A DNA stretch of 64,000 nucleotides from assembly GCA_947589155.1 (NCBI GenBank), contig CANQBH010000004.1:26681-90680 (forward strand), in the 5' to 3' direction. This DNA is from an uncultured Lachnospiraceae bacterium (lineage in GTDB: Bacteria; Bacillota; Clostridia; Lachnospirales; Lachnospiraceae). Positions 35,341-45,015 of the stretch are shown piece by piece. Within the stretch, counting starts at the first letter, position 1; every line of letters begins with the position of its first letter. The position numbers and the translations under genes are program-made. The notes below the pieces were generated by a model. The model had not been told where the DNA came from and did not search any database. It saw nothing but the letters and a program-made list of their open reading frames with translations.

Positions 35341-37977
35341 ATGGCAAACAAATGGGTTTACATGTTCAGTGAAGGCGACATGACCATGCGTAATCTTCTC
35401 GGCGGCAAGGGTGCGAACCTGGCTGAGATGACCGGTATCGGACTTCCTGTTCCGCAGGGATTCACGATCACGACAGAAGCTTGTACGCAGTATTATGAGG
35501 ACGGACGCAAGATCAACGACGAGATCATGGCGCAGGCCATGGAGGGCGTTAAGAAGATGGAAGAACTTAACGGCAAGAAGTTCGGCGATCTCAAGAATCC
35601 GCTTCTGGTTTCCGTGCGTTCCGGTGCGAGAGCGTCTATGCCGGGTATGATGGATACCATCTTAAACCTCGGACTGAACGACGAGGTCGTAGCGGCAATG
35701 ATCGCAGGCAATCCGGATCCGAAGTTCGAGCGTTTCGTATATGATTCATACAGACGTTTCATTCAGATGTTCTCCGACGTCGTTATGGAAGTCGGCAAGA
35801 AATATTTCGAGCAGCTGATCGACAAGATGAAAGAGGACAGGGGCGTACAGTTCGACGTGGAACTGACCGCCGCAGATCTCAAGGAACTTGCAGAGCAGTT
35901 TAAGGCGGAATACAAGAATCAGCTTGGCGAGGACTTCCCGTCCGATCCGGTGCAGCAGTTGAAACTGGCAATCGAGGCCGTTTTCCGTTCTTGGGACAAC
36001 CCTCGCGCCAATGTTTACCGCCGCGACAACGATATCCCTTATTCATGGGGAACCGCCGTCAACGTAATGCCGATGGTCTTCGGAAACCTGAACGACCAGT
36101 CCGGAACAGGCGTTGCCTTTACCCGTGATCCGGCGACCGGCGAGAAGAAACTCATGGGAGAATTTTTGATCAACGCGCAGGGCGAGGACGTCGTTGCAGG
36201 CGTGCGGACGCCAATGCCGATCGCGCAGATGGAAAAGGAATTCCCGGAAGCATACGGCGAATTTATCAAGGTATGCGAGATCCTGGAAAATCATTACCAC
36301 GACATGCAGGACATGGAGTTTACCGTAGAAAACAAGAAACTGTTCATGCTGCAGTGCCGTAACGGAAAGAGAACGGCTCCGGCAGCATTGAAGATCGCCT
36401 GCGATCTGGTGGACGAAGGCCATAAGACCGAAGAGGAAGCAGTCGCTATGATCGATCCGCGTAACCTCGACACGCTGCTTCATCCGCAGTTCGACGCCGC
36501 AGCGCTCAAGGCCGCTTCACCGATCGGCAAAGGACTGGGCGCTTCTCCGGGAGCCGCCTGCGGTAAGGTCGTATTTACGGCGGACGACGCCGTTGCATGG
36601 GCGGAACGCGGAGAGAAGGTCGTTCTGGTACGTCTGGAGACCTCTCCGGAAGACATCACCGGTATGAAGGCGGCGCAGGGTATCCTGACCGTCCGCGGCG
36701 GTATGACTTCCCATGCGGCCGTTGTTGCGCGCGGTATGGGTACCTGCTGCGTATCCGGCTGCGGCGATATCGCAATGGATGAAGAAAACAAGACGTTTAC
36801 GCTGGCGGGAGAGACCTTTGTGGAAGGTTCCGAAATCTCTATCGACGGTACGACGGGTAACATTTACGCCGGCCTGATCCCGACGGTGGACGCAACGATC
36901 GCCGGTGAGTTCGGACGCGTTATGGCATGGGCGGACAAGTTCAGGACGCTGAAGGTGCGTACCAATGCGGACACGCCGGCCGACGCAAAGAAGGCAAGAG
37001 AACTTGGCGCGGAAGGCATCGGCCTTTGCCGTACCGAGCATATGTTCTTTGAAGAAGACAGGATCGCGGCATTCCGCGAGATGATCTGCGCGGATACCGT
37101 AGAAGAAAGAGAAGCGGCTCTCGAGAAGATCCTTCCGTATCAGCAGGGCGATTTCAAGGCGCTCTACGAGGCGCTGGAAGGATGTCCGGTCACGATCCGT
37201 TTCCTCGATCCGCCTCTGCATGAGTTCGTTCCGACCGAGGATGACGATATCAAGAAACTCGCGGACGCACAGGGCAAGACGGTTGAGGAGATCCGCACGC
37301 TGATCGACAGCCTGCATGAGTTCAACCCGATGATGGGCCACAGAGGATGCCGTCTGGCAGTTACCTATCCGGAGATCGCCAAGATGCAGACGAAGGCTGT
37401 CATCCGTGCGGCGATCGAGGTGCAGAAAGAGCATCCGGACTGGAATGTAAAACCTGAGATCATGATCCCGCTGGTATGCGAGGTGAAGGAGTTAAAATTT
37501 GTCAAGGCGGTTGTTGTTGAGACGGCGGACGCAGAGATCGCCGCAGCGGGCGTCGACCTCTCTTATGAAGTCGGTACGATGATCGAGATCCCGAGAGCGG
37601 CTCTGACGGCGGACGAGATCGCTACCGAGGCGGACTTCTTCTGCTTCGGTACGAACGACCTGACCCAGATGACGTTCGGCTTCTCCCGCGACGACGCAGG
37701 CAAGTTCCTGGAGTCCTACTATGACAACAAGATCTTCGAGAACGATCCGTTTGCAAAACTGGATCAGACGGGCGTCGGCAAACTGATGGAGACCGCGATC
37801 AAGTTAGGCAAGCCGGTCAACAACAAACTCCATGTCGGCATCTGCGGCGAGCACGGCGGCGATCCTTCTTCCGTTGAGTTCTGCCACAAGATCGGACTGG
37901 ACTATGTTTCCTGCTCACCGTTCCGCGTGCCGATCGCACGGCTGGCGGCAGCACAGGCGGCGATTGCGAATAAGTAG
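35341..37977 (+). CDS. ppdK: pyruvate, phosphate dikinase
   Basis: 878 residues, full length. The N-terminal ATP-grasp domain is visible (LLGGKGANLAEMTGIGLPVPQGFTI, SVRSGARASMPGMMDTILNLG). The swivelling phosphohistidine domain carries the active-site His in LTVRGGMTSHAAVVARGMG, and the C-terminal PEP domain has GLCRTEHMFF, HEFNPMMGHRGCRL and a cysteine in LHVGICGEHGGD. It interconverts pyruvate + ATP + Pi with PEP + AMP + PPi; in clostridia it usually supports PPi-linked glycolysis. It is monocistronic: own promoter, GAGGAGG ribosome site, own terminator. Codon use looks more biased than in its neighbours, which fits a highly expressed gene. Confidence 0.98.
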   Translation: MANKWVYMFSEGDMTMRNLLGGKGANLAEMTGIGLPVPQGFTITTEACTQYYEDGRKINDEIMAQAMEGVKKMEELNGKKFGDLKNPLLVSVRSGARASMPGMMDTILNLGLNDEVVAAMIAGNPDPKFERFVYDSYRRFIQMFSDVVMEVGKKYFEQLIDKMKEDRGVQFDVELTAADLKELAEQFKAEYKNQLGEDFPSDPVQQLKLAIEAVFRSWDNPRANVYRRDNDIPYSWGTAVNVMPMVFGNLNDQSGTGVAFTRDPATGEKKLMGEFLINAQGEDVVAGVRTPMPIAQMEKEFPEAYGEFIKVCEILENHYHDMQDMEFTVENKKLFMLQCRNGKRTAPAALKIACDLVDEGHKTEEEAVAMIDPRNLDTLLHPQFDAAALKAASPIGKGLGASPGAACGKVVFTADDAVAWAERGEKVVLVRLETSPEDITGMKAAQGILTVRGGMTSHAAVVARGMGTCCVSGCGDIAMDEENKTFTLAGETFVEGSEISIDGTTGNIYAGLIPTVDATIAGEFGRVMAWADKFRTLKVRTNADTPADAKKARELGAEGIGLCRTEHMFFEEDRIAAFREMICADTVEEREAALEKILPYQQGDFKALYEALEGCPVTIRFLDPPLHEFVPTEDDDIKKLADAQGKTVEEIRTLIDSLHEFNPMMGHRGCRLAVTYPEIAKMQTKAVIRAAIEVQKEHPDWNVKPEIMIPLVCEVKELKFVKAVVVETADAEIAAAGVDLSYEVGTMIEIPRAALTADEIATEADFFCFGTNDLTQMTFGFSRDDAGKFLESYYDNKIFENDPFAKLDQTGVGKLMETAIKLGKPVNNKLHVGICGEHGGDPSSVEFCHKIGLDYVSCSPFRVPIARLAAAQAAIANK

Positions 37978-38048
37978 GAACTAAGTTTGACCAAACGCCG
38001 TGTATATCATGGGAATGACATTCAAGTAAGACGTTATATCTCAAACGG

Positions 38049-38085
38049 CTCCCCGATTACAGAAATGTAGTCGGGGAGTTTTTTG
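38049..38085 (+). terminator. intrinsic terminator after ppdK
   Basis: CTCCCCGATTACA / TGTAGTCGGGGAG (13 bp with one G-U pair), GAAA-type loop, then TTTTTT. Confidence 0.92.
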
Positions 38086-38162
38086 CTTTCTCTCATTGTT
38101 CGTTGTAAAAAGTGTTGTTGTTCTTGCAAAGATCGTTGTAATTTTTGAGATTGTGTGTCATA

Positions 38163-39178
38163 ACCTGGCTGATGAAAGAATTCGGCAAACAGGCGTATGC
38201 GGATACGGTTTATATCAACTTCACATTGTCTGTGCAGGCTCTCTGCTCGGTATCGCATTACATGAGGGCACTTCCTTCCCTGTTGGCAAGGTGGATTTCT
38301 TAAAACTCTATCCTCTCTCTTTCAGAGAGTTTTTGGTGGCAACGGATCAGGAGCGTTTTGCAGAACTTCTTGACAAACAGGACTTTCAGATGATCGCAAA
38401 CTTTGGGAAAACATACATCGATGCTTTGAAGCACTATTATTTTGTCGGCGGTATGCCCGAAGCGGCACAGAACTTTGCAGAGAACAAAGATTTCAATGGG
38501 GTTCGTGATATTCAGAAGCGAATCCTTGCTGCTTATGAGCAGGACTTCTCCAAGCACGCTCCAAATGATATCGTTCCTAAAATCCGTATGTTATGGAACA
38601 GCATCCCATCTCAGCTTGCAAAAGAAAATAAGAAGTTCATTTACGGGCTTGTTCGTGAAGGCGCGCGTGCCAAAGAGTATGAGACGGCGATCATGTGGCT
38701 GTCCGATTGCGGACTTGTCCACAAGGTCAGCCGCGTCAATGCGGCAGGTATCCCTCTAAAGGCTTATGAGGACTTAAAAGCCTTCAAACTGTTTGTGGTA
38801 GATGTAGGGTTGCTTGGTTGTATGGCGGGACTGTGGCAGCGTACATTGCTTGACGGGAATGATCTTTTTGCAGAATTCAAGGGAGCATTGACAGAACAGT
38901 ATGTTTGCCAGCAGTTGAAAACCATCGAGGATTTAGATGTTTACTATTATACAAACGACAGAGGCTCCTGCGAAGTTGATTTTGTGGTGGATACAGGCGA
39001 GTTGATTATTCCGGTAGAGGTAAAGGCGGAAGTCAATCTTAGGGCTAAGAGCCTGAAAACCTATCAAGAAAAATTTTCACCGGAGGTATCTGTTCGTACA
39101 GCTATGACCGACTACAAAAAAGAAGATCGGCTCATCAATCTTCCGCTGTATGCGATTGAACAGATTTCTAAGATATAA
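38163..39178 (+). pseudogene. decayed AAA ATPase with DUF4143 domain
   Basis: Read in one frame, 38163-38222 encodes TWLMKEFGKQAYADTVYINF, the stretch that follows the Walker A motif in ATPases of the DUF4143 family. From about 38223 the homology continues in another frame as HIVCAGSLLGIALHEGTSF and on through the DUF4143 nuclease-like domain to KI-stop at 39178. The P-loop itself and about 60-100 residues including Walker B are missing, so there is a 5' truncation plus an internal frame-shifting deletion. An apparently continuous frame from 38096 exists only because the junk upstream is open. The C-terminal portion (SFREFLVATDQERFAELL, YFVGGMPEAAQNF, EVDFVVDTGELIIPVEVKA) is otherwise intact. 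Its base composition is lower in GC than its neighbours, which suggests acquired DNA. Confidence 0.85.
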
Positions 39179-39218
39179 TATAGAAGTTTTTTGTCTCAAT
39201 TTTACCAAAAACTTTTTA

Positions 39219-39247
39219 TTGCAAAAGCGGCGGGCACATCATAAAAT
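39219..39247 (+). promoter_or_regulatory. promoter of the toxin-antitoxin remnant
   Basis: -35 TTGCAA (39219-39224), a 17-bp spacer and -10 TAAAAT (39242-39247). A TAGGAGGTG ribosome site follows before the antitoxin start. Confidence 0.65.
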
Positions 39248-39271
39248 ATAGTTAGGATAGGAGGTGTTTTT

Positions 39272-39463
39272 ATGGCAACTTCAAGCATCACGAAAAATTT
39301 TGTCATTTCCGGCAAGGAACAGGTGGAGATGTTCGCCAATGCGATCGAGGAATCCGCAAATGATCGCCCGAACCGTATTCCTGTGGCTGCAAGACAGTTA
39401 AAGGGTAAAGATGACCTGATGTTTCTTAAAAAGAAAAGAGAGAAAGCGAATGGAAGTAAGTGA
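39272..39463 (+). CDS. putative antitoxin of a GNAT-type toxin-antitoxin pair
   Basis: 63 residues (MATSSITKNFVISGKEQVEM, then ending in a lysine-rich tail). By recall this is the small antitoxin usually encoded just before GNAT acetyltransferase toxins in Firmicutes. It overlaps the toxin start by 14 bp, the normal arrangement. The antitoxin looks complete, but its toxin is broken, so it may be an orphan kept by chance. Confidence 0.65.
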   Translation: MATSSITKNFVISGKEQVEMFANAIEESANDRPNRIPVAARQLKGKDDLMFLKKKREKANGSK

Positions 39464-39761
39464 CAGATTTATGTATGTCAACATTCGTGAGTATTTGGCA
39501 CAAGGGGATAATGAAAAAGTCGGAGAGCCAGAACTGATAAGAATGATCTCCGACTTTTCCTGTCCTAAGAATCCGGATGTTGAGCAATTCCTAAAAATTT
39601 GTGGAAAAACTTGCAGCTTTATATCAAACGACCCAAAAGTAGTAATTTCAGAGTATCATGTCCGATGGACAAAGCGCTGCAGGGCAGCCGGTCATGACGG
39701 CTGCCTTCGGTATGCGCCCGGCGAGAGGCCGGTGTACGTTTTGAAGACTTTGATAAAATAA
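39450..39761 (+). pseudogene. truncated GNAT-family toxin
   Basis: The first 50 or so residues (MEVSDRFMYVNIREYLAQGD, then ELIRMISDFSCPKNPDVEQFLK) match the start of GNAT acetyltransferase toxins, which normally run to about 170-200 residues. After about 39600 the reading frame no longer resembles the family. It runs 70 bp into the convergent AraC gene before stopping, so the acetyl-CoA-binding fold is absent. It is almost certainly inactive, and the loss abuts the 3' end of the AraC gene. Confidence 0.7.
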
Positions 39762-40852
39762 CTGGTGGAACGATAGCAGAGCAGATCGGCCACCGCATTG
39801 ATGGAATAGTCGGAATCGGCAAGGATCTTTCGTGCCAATTCCGTCTTTTTTTGATGGATGTAATGCGTGACCGTCACGCCGAAATCTTTTTTGAAACAGG
39901 CGGCGAGGTATTCTTTGGATACGGACAGTTCTTCTGCGAGGGAGGACAGCGTCAGAGGGCGGAACAGGCCAGCGTGGATCTTCTTCCGGCACTGCACGCT
40001 GACATAAGAACACCCTGCCGTCGCCTGCTCCTTTGCTGCCAGTCGGGTGAATGTGACGGCGGCGTCGCGGGCCGTAGCGGACATTTCGTCTTCCGTTTTA
40101 CATTCGGAGAGAATCTTGAGGCAGGCGTCGCTCTGCGTCATGGCGATGGAGGACGGGACACCGGCGGACATGGCGGCGCGGCAGAGCAGAGAGATCAGGC
40201 TGACGGCCATATATTCCGTATTCTTCTTCCGGTTTTGGACAGGCGAAGGATATAAAAGCGTCGTGGAATCAAGCAGGCGCTCCAAGCCCGCCGCGTCGCC
40301 CTGCCGAACCAGTTCAAAAAAGGCGGCTTCGGCGCGGCCGCTGTGGCTCAGTTGGAAGGTATCGATCTGCGACAACTGCTGTTCCATGAAACTCTGATCT
40401 GCGGAGGCCGGAGAGAGGGACGGCGAGAAGCGTTTTTCCAGATCGGCGGGGGAGAGAACTGTGCGGTCGGGCGAGCAGGAAAGCAGGGAGAGGGCGGCGT
40501 AGACGGAGCGCTCCTGACAGGCGATCAGGCAGTCGGCGGTGCGGCGGTGGGAACCGGCATACCGGTGAATCTCCCACGGGGTGAGCGTGTGGTGCGCCAC
40601 GGGCCCGAGAAACAACCGGAAATCCGGCATCTGCACCGTATAGACAAAGACGCCGACGGCCTTGTCAAGAAGCGTCCGGCCGATGCCGTCTTCGGACGTT
40701 TCCGGTTCCGTGGAAAGGAAGTCTTCCAGCGCCTCCGGCGTCGCGGGCGCACCGAAGCCGCAGACCGGCGCAAGAGAACGGTCGTAGACAAAGATATGCA
40801 ATCCGGTCAGCGCGTAGAGGGCGGCAAGCGTATTTTTGAGTCGGGGATCCAT
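39692..40852 (-). CDS. AraC-family regulator of the GH3/esterase locus
   Basis: 386 residues, AAAAAAGGAGACGTGCC before the ATG. The C-terminal 100 residues hold two helix-turn-helix units (LTLSSLAEELSVSKEYLAACFKK, then SINAVADLLCYRSTSYFIKVFK and the signature TGLSPGAYRR). The N-terminal 280 residues are a sensor with a PocR/GAF-like look (DPRLKNTLAALYALTGLHIFVYD). It is divergent from the permuted GH3 gene with a 118-bp AT-rich gap, so it is the probable activator of that operon in response to a sugar. The intergenic region has an interrupted inverted repeat ATATCA-N12-TGATAT at about 40890-40913. Confidence 0.9.
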   Translation of the reverse strand: MDPRLKNTLAALYALTGLHIFVYDRSLAPVCGFGAPATPEALEDFLSTEPETSEDGIGRTLLDKAVGVFVYTVQMPDFRLFLGPVAHHTLTPWEIHRYAGSHRRTADCLIACQERSVYAALSLLSCSPDRTVLSPADLEKRFSPSLSPASADQSFMEQQLSQIDTFQLSHSGRAEAAFFELVRQGDAAGLERLLDSTTLLYPSPVQNRKKNTEYMAVSLISLLCRAAMSAGVPSSIAMTQSDACLKILSECKTEDEMSATARDAAVTFTRLAAKEQATAGCSYVSVQCRKKIHAGLFRPLTLSSLAEELSVSKEYLAACFKKDFGVTVTHYIHQKKTELARKILADSDYSINAVADLLCYRSTSYFIKVFKTYTGLSPGAYRRQPS

Positions 40853-40970
40853 GGCACGTCTCCTTTTTTGATTGATGTTAATATATTTATATCATGATTA
40901 AGATAGTGATATCAAGCCCGTTTTCTTTCGTGTATGATAAAAACATCATAAAACGATGGGAGAAGAACAC

Positions 40971-43304
40971 ATGGAAGCACGGGACAGGATCAGGGCGTCG
41001 TACAGCGCGGAGGTTACGGAACAGGAAAAAGAGCACCGCGCCATTGCCCGGCGCATCGCGGCGGAAGGGATCGTCCTTCTGGAAAACGACGGCGCGTTGC
41101 CGCTTGAAAACGGCGGCAGGATCGCGTTATACGGCAGCGGAGCGCGGCATACCGTCTATGGCGGAAGCGGTTCGGGAGAGGTGAACACGAGAGAGAAGAT
41201 CAGTATCGAACAGGGATTGATCCGGCAGGGCGCGGTCATTGCAACGCAGCCGTGGCTCGACCGCTACGACAGGGTATGGCGGGAGAAAAAAGCGGCCTAC
41301 ATTGCGCGGATGCGCAAAAAACTGAAGAAGTTCGATTCGCGGACGCTGGCGGAACTGATTGCTTCGGACTATCTCTACCCTGACGCGGACGAGATCACGG
41401 AAGAAGATCTGAGGGAGAGCAAAACGGACCGCTGTATCTATGTGGTTTCCCGCCAGTCCGGCGAAGGAAGGGACCGAGAGAGATCCAAAGGCGATTATGA
41501 GTTGACGGACGTCGAAGAAAAGAATATCCGAAACTGCGCCCGATTTTACCAAACCTGTATCGTGGTCATCAACACGGGATCTTCCATGGACTTGCGCGCT
41601 TTGGATGGGATCGAGGGAATCAACGCGGTCGTTTATATGGCGCTTCTTGGCATGGAAAGCGGCGGCGCGCTGGCGGATATCCTGTACGGCGCGGTCTGTC
41701 CTTCCGGGCGGCTGGCGGCGACATGGGCGCAGTCTTATGAGGATTGGCCCGGCGCGTCGGAATTTGGACAGTGGGCCGCGGATCCCAAGCGCATCAGGTA
41801 CGAAGAAGGGCTGCTGACGGGCTATCGGTATTTTGACCGGCAGACGATCCGGCCGCGCTATACATTCGGATACGGGCTTTCCTATACCGCGTTTTCGGAA
41901 GACGTCACGGAATGCCGGCTGCACGACGGCAGGCTGACGGTCCGCGTGGCCGTGGAAAATACCGGAAGGACGGCGGGAAAGCACACGGTCGGCATTTACG
42001 CCGGATCTGCGGATTTTAAGGAGGGAAGCGGCGAACCGAAGAAGATCCTCATCGGCTTTGGCAAGACCGAATTGCTGCAGCCGAAAGAAAAGACGGAAAT
42101 GACGCTGGTCATTCCGCTGCAAAGACTGCGCGTGTACGACGAGCGCAAAAAGCGGATGGTGATCGCCGCGGGAAACTATCTCCTCTATCTGGGCGCGGAC
42201 GCCGGACAGGCGCGCGCGGCGGGAAACTTTGAGATCACGCAGACAAAAGACGCGTATGATCCCATCGGCGAACGGGAGGAGCCGCCGGAGACGGAAAAAC
42301 GTCTGCGGGCAGAAGATTTTTCCGAAAGGGAATGGATCGAATTGTGCGTCGGGAACGGCCTTTTCAGCGACGGGAAGGGGTATCAGGTGCCGGGCGCGGT
42401 AGGATGCACCACGACCTGTTTTCTGGAGCGCGGCGTCCGCAATATCCTGATGTGCGACGGCCCCGCGGGGATCCGCCTGCAGAACCGCTCGACCGTCGGC
42501 AGCAACGGGAAGATCAAACCGGTCGACTTCCCGCTGTCCTTTTATGAAGTGCTGCCGGAGTTTTTGGTCAAACGCCTGTTGGGCAATCCCGAAAAAGAAA
42601 CGGTGCTGTATCAGTTTGTCACGGGGTTCCCGACGGCAACGGCGGCAGCGCAGACATGGAACAAGGAACTGTGCTATGAAATGGGCCGCGCCGTGGGGAA
42701 GGAAATGGAGACCTACGGGATCGCGCTCTGGCTGGCTCCGGCGATCAATCTGATCCGCAATCCGTTGTGCGGGCGGAATTACGAATATTACAGCGAAGAT
42801 CCCGTGCTGACAGGGGAGTTGGCGGTCTGCCTGATCAAGGGCGTGCAGCAGACGCCGGGACGGGGCGTTACGGTCAAGCATTTCGCGTGCAACAATCAGG
42901 AGACCGACCGTTATTATATGTCGTCCGAACTTTCCGAGCGCACGTTGCGGGAACATTATCTGAAGGCGTTTGAGATCGTCGTCAGGGAGGGCGGACCGAA
43001 AGCGCTTATGACGGCGTATAATAAGATCAACGGCGTGTACGCATCGGAACATGCGCATCTCCTGCAGGACGTCCTGCGGAACGAGTGGGGCTACCGCGGC
43101 CTTGTCATGACGGACTGGCTCGCCGTCGGCGAGGATCGGGCGGACGAAGCCGCGAGCATTCGCGCGGGCGTCGATCTCATCATGCCGGGGAACCGCCGGA
43201 ATAAAAAGGAACTGCGCCGCGCCCTGCGGGCGGGACGTTTGGATCGGGAGGATCTGCTGCGGGCGGCCTCTCATGTGCTTCACGTCATCGAGGAGGAAGG
43301 ATAA
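40971..43304 (+). CDS. GH3 beta-glucosidase/xylosidase with permuted domain order
   Basis: 777 residues from the ATG behind GGGAGAAGAAC. Domain order is reversed relative to classic GH3. The alpha/beta sandwich comes first (IVLLENDGALPLE, YGSGARHTVYGGSGSGEVN, FGYGLSYTAFS). A fibronectin-like domain follows (TVRVAVENTGRTAGKHTVGIY), and the TIM-barrel catalytic domain comes last (MCDGPAGIR, WLAPAINLIRNPLCGRNYEYYSEDP, VTVKHFACNNQETDR). The nucleophile is D715 in LVMTDW. Such permuted GH3 enzymes are known from ruminal clostridia. No signal peptide, so it acts on imported oligosaccharides. Its stop overlaps the esterase start (TAATG), and four carbohydrate-ester genes follow. Whether glucose, xylose or another unit is released cannot be read. 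Confidence 0.92.
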   Translation: MEARDRIRASYSAEVTEQEKEHRAIARRIAAEGIVLLENDGALPLENGGRIALYGSGARHTVYGGSGSGEVNTREKISIEQGLIRQGAVIATQPWLDRYDRVWREKKAAYIARMRKKLKKFDSRTLAELIASDYLYPDADEITEEDLRESKTDRCIYVVSRQSGEGRDRERSKGDYELTDVEEKNIRNCARFYQTCIVVINTGSSMDLRALDGIEGINAVVYMALLGMESGGALADILYGAVCPSGRLAATWAQSYEDWPGASEFGQWAADPKRIRYEEGLLTGYRYFDRQTIRPRYTFGYGLSYTAFSEDVTECRLHDGRLTVRVAVENTGRTAGKHTVGIYAGSADFKEGSGEPKKILIGFGKTELLQPKEKTEMTLVIPLQRLRVYDERKKRMVIAAGNYLLYLGADAGQARAAGNFEITQTKDAYDPIGEREEPPETEKRLRAEDFSEREWIELCVGNGLFSDGKGYQVPGAVGCTTTCFLERGVRNILMCDGPAGIRLQNRSTVGSNGKIKPVDFPLSFYEVLPEFLVKRLLGNPEKETVLYQFVTGFPTATAAAQTWNKELCYEMGRAVGKEMETYGIALWLAPAINLIRNPLCGRNYEYYSEDPVLTGELAVCLIKGVQQTPGRGVTVKHFACNNQETDRYYMSSELSERTLREHYLKAFEIVVREGGPKALMTAYNKINGVYASEHAHLLQDVLRNEWGYRGLVMTDWLAVGEDRADEAASIRAGVDLIMPGNRRNKKELRRALRAGRLDREDLLRAASHVLHVIEEEG

Positions 43305-44218
43305 TGTCAAAATGGGGCGCGCTGTTTTTCCGCTATGTTTTTGAAACGGGCGATGAAAAACGGCTGAAAAAGATGAAACAGGATCTCTCGGATCTGCATA
43401 TCCGGCGCGATATCGCCTATCTGCCGGACGCGGGGGAGGAGCGCGGGCATCTTCTGGATATTTATGAACAAAAAGGCGCGGACGGCCCGCTTCCGGTCAT
43501 GGTCAATATTCACGGCGGCGGCCTGTTTGCCTCCTATAAAGAGGTCAATGCAAATTTTAATTACGAATGGGCGAGGCGGGGATACAGGACCGTCAGTATC
43601 AGTTACCGGAGGATTCCGGAAGTCACGCTGAAAGAACAGATCGACGACGTGATGGCTGCGCTGCGCTTCATCGCCGCGCATAAGAAGGAACTTTGGCTAA
43701 AGAGCGACCGGTTTTATCTGACCGGAGATTCGGCGGGCGCGCTATTGGCGCTGTATGCGCTCTCCTTAAACGGCGGCGCCGCGCTGCGCAGGGCGTTTCA
43801 TCAGGAGGAGACGGGACTCTCTTTTCAGGCCGCAGGTTTTATTTCCATTTTTTTGGATACGCAGCGGGACGATCTGATGAAGTGTGTCAGCGACAGGGTT
43901 CTGGCGGACGATGCAAAAGACGAGCCGTTTGCCGAATACATTCTGGATCCCGTGCGGATGCTTGATCAGGCGGACTATCCGCCGCTGTATCTTTTGACGG
44001 GAGCGCAGGACGCCATCCGGAAGGATACGATGAAACTGGCGGCGGCGCTGGATGCGCGCGGAATGGCATATCAGTTGAAGGATTTCCCAAAAGGCAAGGA
44101 GCGGGCGCTGGATCATGTCTTTGCGGTCAAGTTCCCGAAGTGGCCGGAAAGCCGCGAGGCTTTTGACGGCATGATACGTTATTTTAAGGAGGCAAAACAG
44201 GATGAAAAAGAGGGGTAA
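43304..44218 (+). CDS. alpha/beta hydrolase, hormone-sensitive-lipase-type esterase
   Basis: 304 residues. The oxyanion-hole motif is VNIHGGGLFASYKE (about residues 67-80), the nucleophile Ser lies in GDSAGA, and the catalytic His is probably in DHVFA near the C-terminus, with Asp in TGAQDAIR. No signal peptide. It starts in the GH3 stop codon and overlaps the following gene by 17 bp, so it is translationally coupled. In this setting it is most likely a deacylase for acetyl or similar esters on oligosaccharides imported with the GH3 substrate (inference). Confidence 0.88.
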   Translation: MSKWGALFFRYVFETGDEKRLKKMKQDLSDLHIRRDIAYLPDAGEERGHLLDIYEQKGADGPLPVMVNIHGGGLFASYKEVNANFNYEWARRGYRTVSISYRRIPEVTLKEQIDDVMAALRFIAAHKKELWLKSDRFYLTGDSAGALLALYALSLNGGAALRRAFHQEETGLSFQAAGFISIFLDTQRDDLMKCVSDRVLADDAKDEPFAEYILDPVRMLDQADYPPLYLLTGAQDAIRKDTMKLAAALDARGMAYQLKDFPKGKERALDHVFAVKFPKWPESREAFDGMIRYFKEAKQDEKEG

Positions 44219-45014
44219 ACGTCTGCTGATCGCAGCCGCTGCGGTGGCGGCGCTGCTGCTGGCGCTTATGGGCGCGCTACAGATCTATATCAGGGCGGAA
44301 AAAGAAAAAAGAGCCGAAGCGCCGGGAAATGCTGAGACCTACGATCTTTCACGGGTGGAACAAAACGCGGACTCGCCGCTGAAAGGAAAGACGATCGTTT
44401 TCCTCGGGAGCAGCGTGACGGAGGGCGCGGCTGCGGAAGGCCAGTCTTTTGTGGAACTGTTTGAACATCGGGACGGCGTTTGCGCAATCAAAGAAGCGAA
44501 AAGCGGCACGACGCTGACGGACGATTTTTCCCTGTCGGCGCAGATCGCCTTCGGTAACGGAAAGAGTTACGTTTCCCGCTTAAAGGAACTGGATAAGAAC
44601 GCCGTCGTAGACGCGTTGGTCTGCCAACTGTCCACCAACGACGCGACGACGGATAAACCGCTGGGAAGCGTCAGCGGATCGCGCGTCATGGAAGATTTCG
44701 ACACGGATACGGTGACGGGCGCCATGGAATATGTGATCGCCTACGCAAAAGAGACGTGGGGCTGTCCGGTTGTTTTTTATACCGGATCGTATTACGATAA
44801 CGACAATTACGCCGCAATGGTCGGGCGGCTGTACGACCTGCAGGAAAAATGGGACATCGGTATCATCGATCTTTATACGGACGAGGCGTTCAACGATATC
44901 AGTCAGGACGACTACCGCTTTTATATGTATGACGAGATCCACCCGACAAAAGCGGGCTATGAGGAATGGTGGATGCCGAAAATGGAAGAAGAATTGGAGG
45001 AAATATTAAGATAA
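44202..45014 (+). CDS. membrane-anchored or secreted SGNH hydrolase
   Basis: 270 residues. N-terminal KKRGKR followed by LLIAAAAVAALLLALMGALQIYI is a signal peptide or membrane anchor. Block I is FLGSSVTEG (nucleophile Ser), block III is around QLSTNDATTD, and block V DEIHPT carries the catalytic Asp/His. It would therefore act outside the membrane as an acetyl- or other O-acyl esterase, in contrast to the second SGNH protein of this operon, which lacks a signal. It overlaps the HSL-type esterase gene by 17 bp and precedes the deacetylase by one base. Confidence 0.85.
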   Translation: MKKRGKRLLIAAAAVAALLLALMGALQIYIRAEKEKRAEAPGNAETYDLSRVEQNADSPLKGKTIVFLGSSVTEGAAAEGQSFVELFEHRDGVCAIKEAKSGTTLTDDFSLSAQIAFGNGKSYVSRLKELDKNAVVDALVCQLSTNDATTDKPLGSVSGSRVMEDFDTDTVTGAMEYVIAYAKETWGCPVVFYTGSYYDNDNYAAMVGRLYDLQEKWDIGIIDLYTDEAFNDISQDDYRFYMYDEIHPTKAGYEEWWMPKMEEELEEILR

Positions 45015-45015
45015 C

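Noticed and set aside
38096..39178. An intact 360-residue DUF4143 protein
   Set aside because: The first 40 or so residues are not homologous. The true N-terminal stretch TWLMKEFGKQAYADTVYINF lies in another frame, and the P-loop is absent, so it is called a pseudogene.
40853..40970. A strong sigma-A promoter before the GH3 gene
   Set aside because: A TATGAT at 40933-40938 exists but no acceptable -35 lies 16-18 bp upstream; activator-dependent initiation by the AraC protein is more likely, so no promoter feature was listed.
41127..43310. A 727-codon open frame on the minus strand opposite the GH3 gene, and similar long antisense frames at 3093-4403 and 59689-61617
   Set aside because: They mirror strongly supported genes, have Arg/His/Asp-rich translations typical of the antisense of GC-rich clostridial codons, and lack ribosome sites and recognisable motifs.
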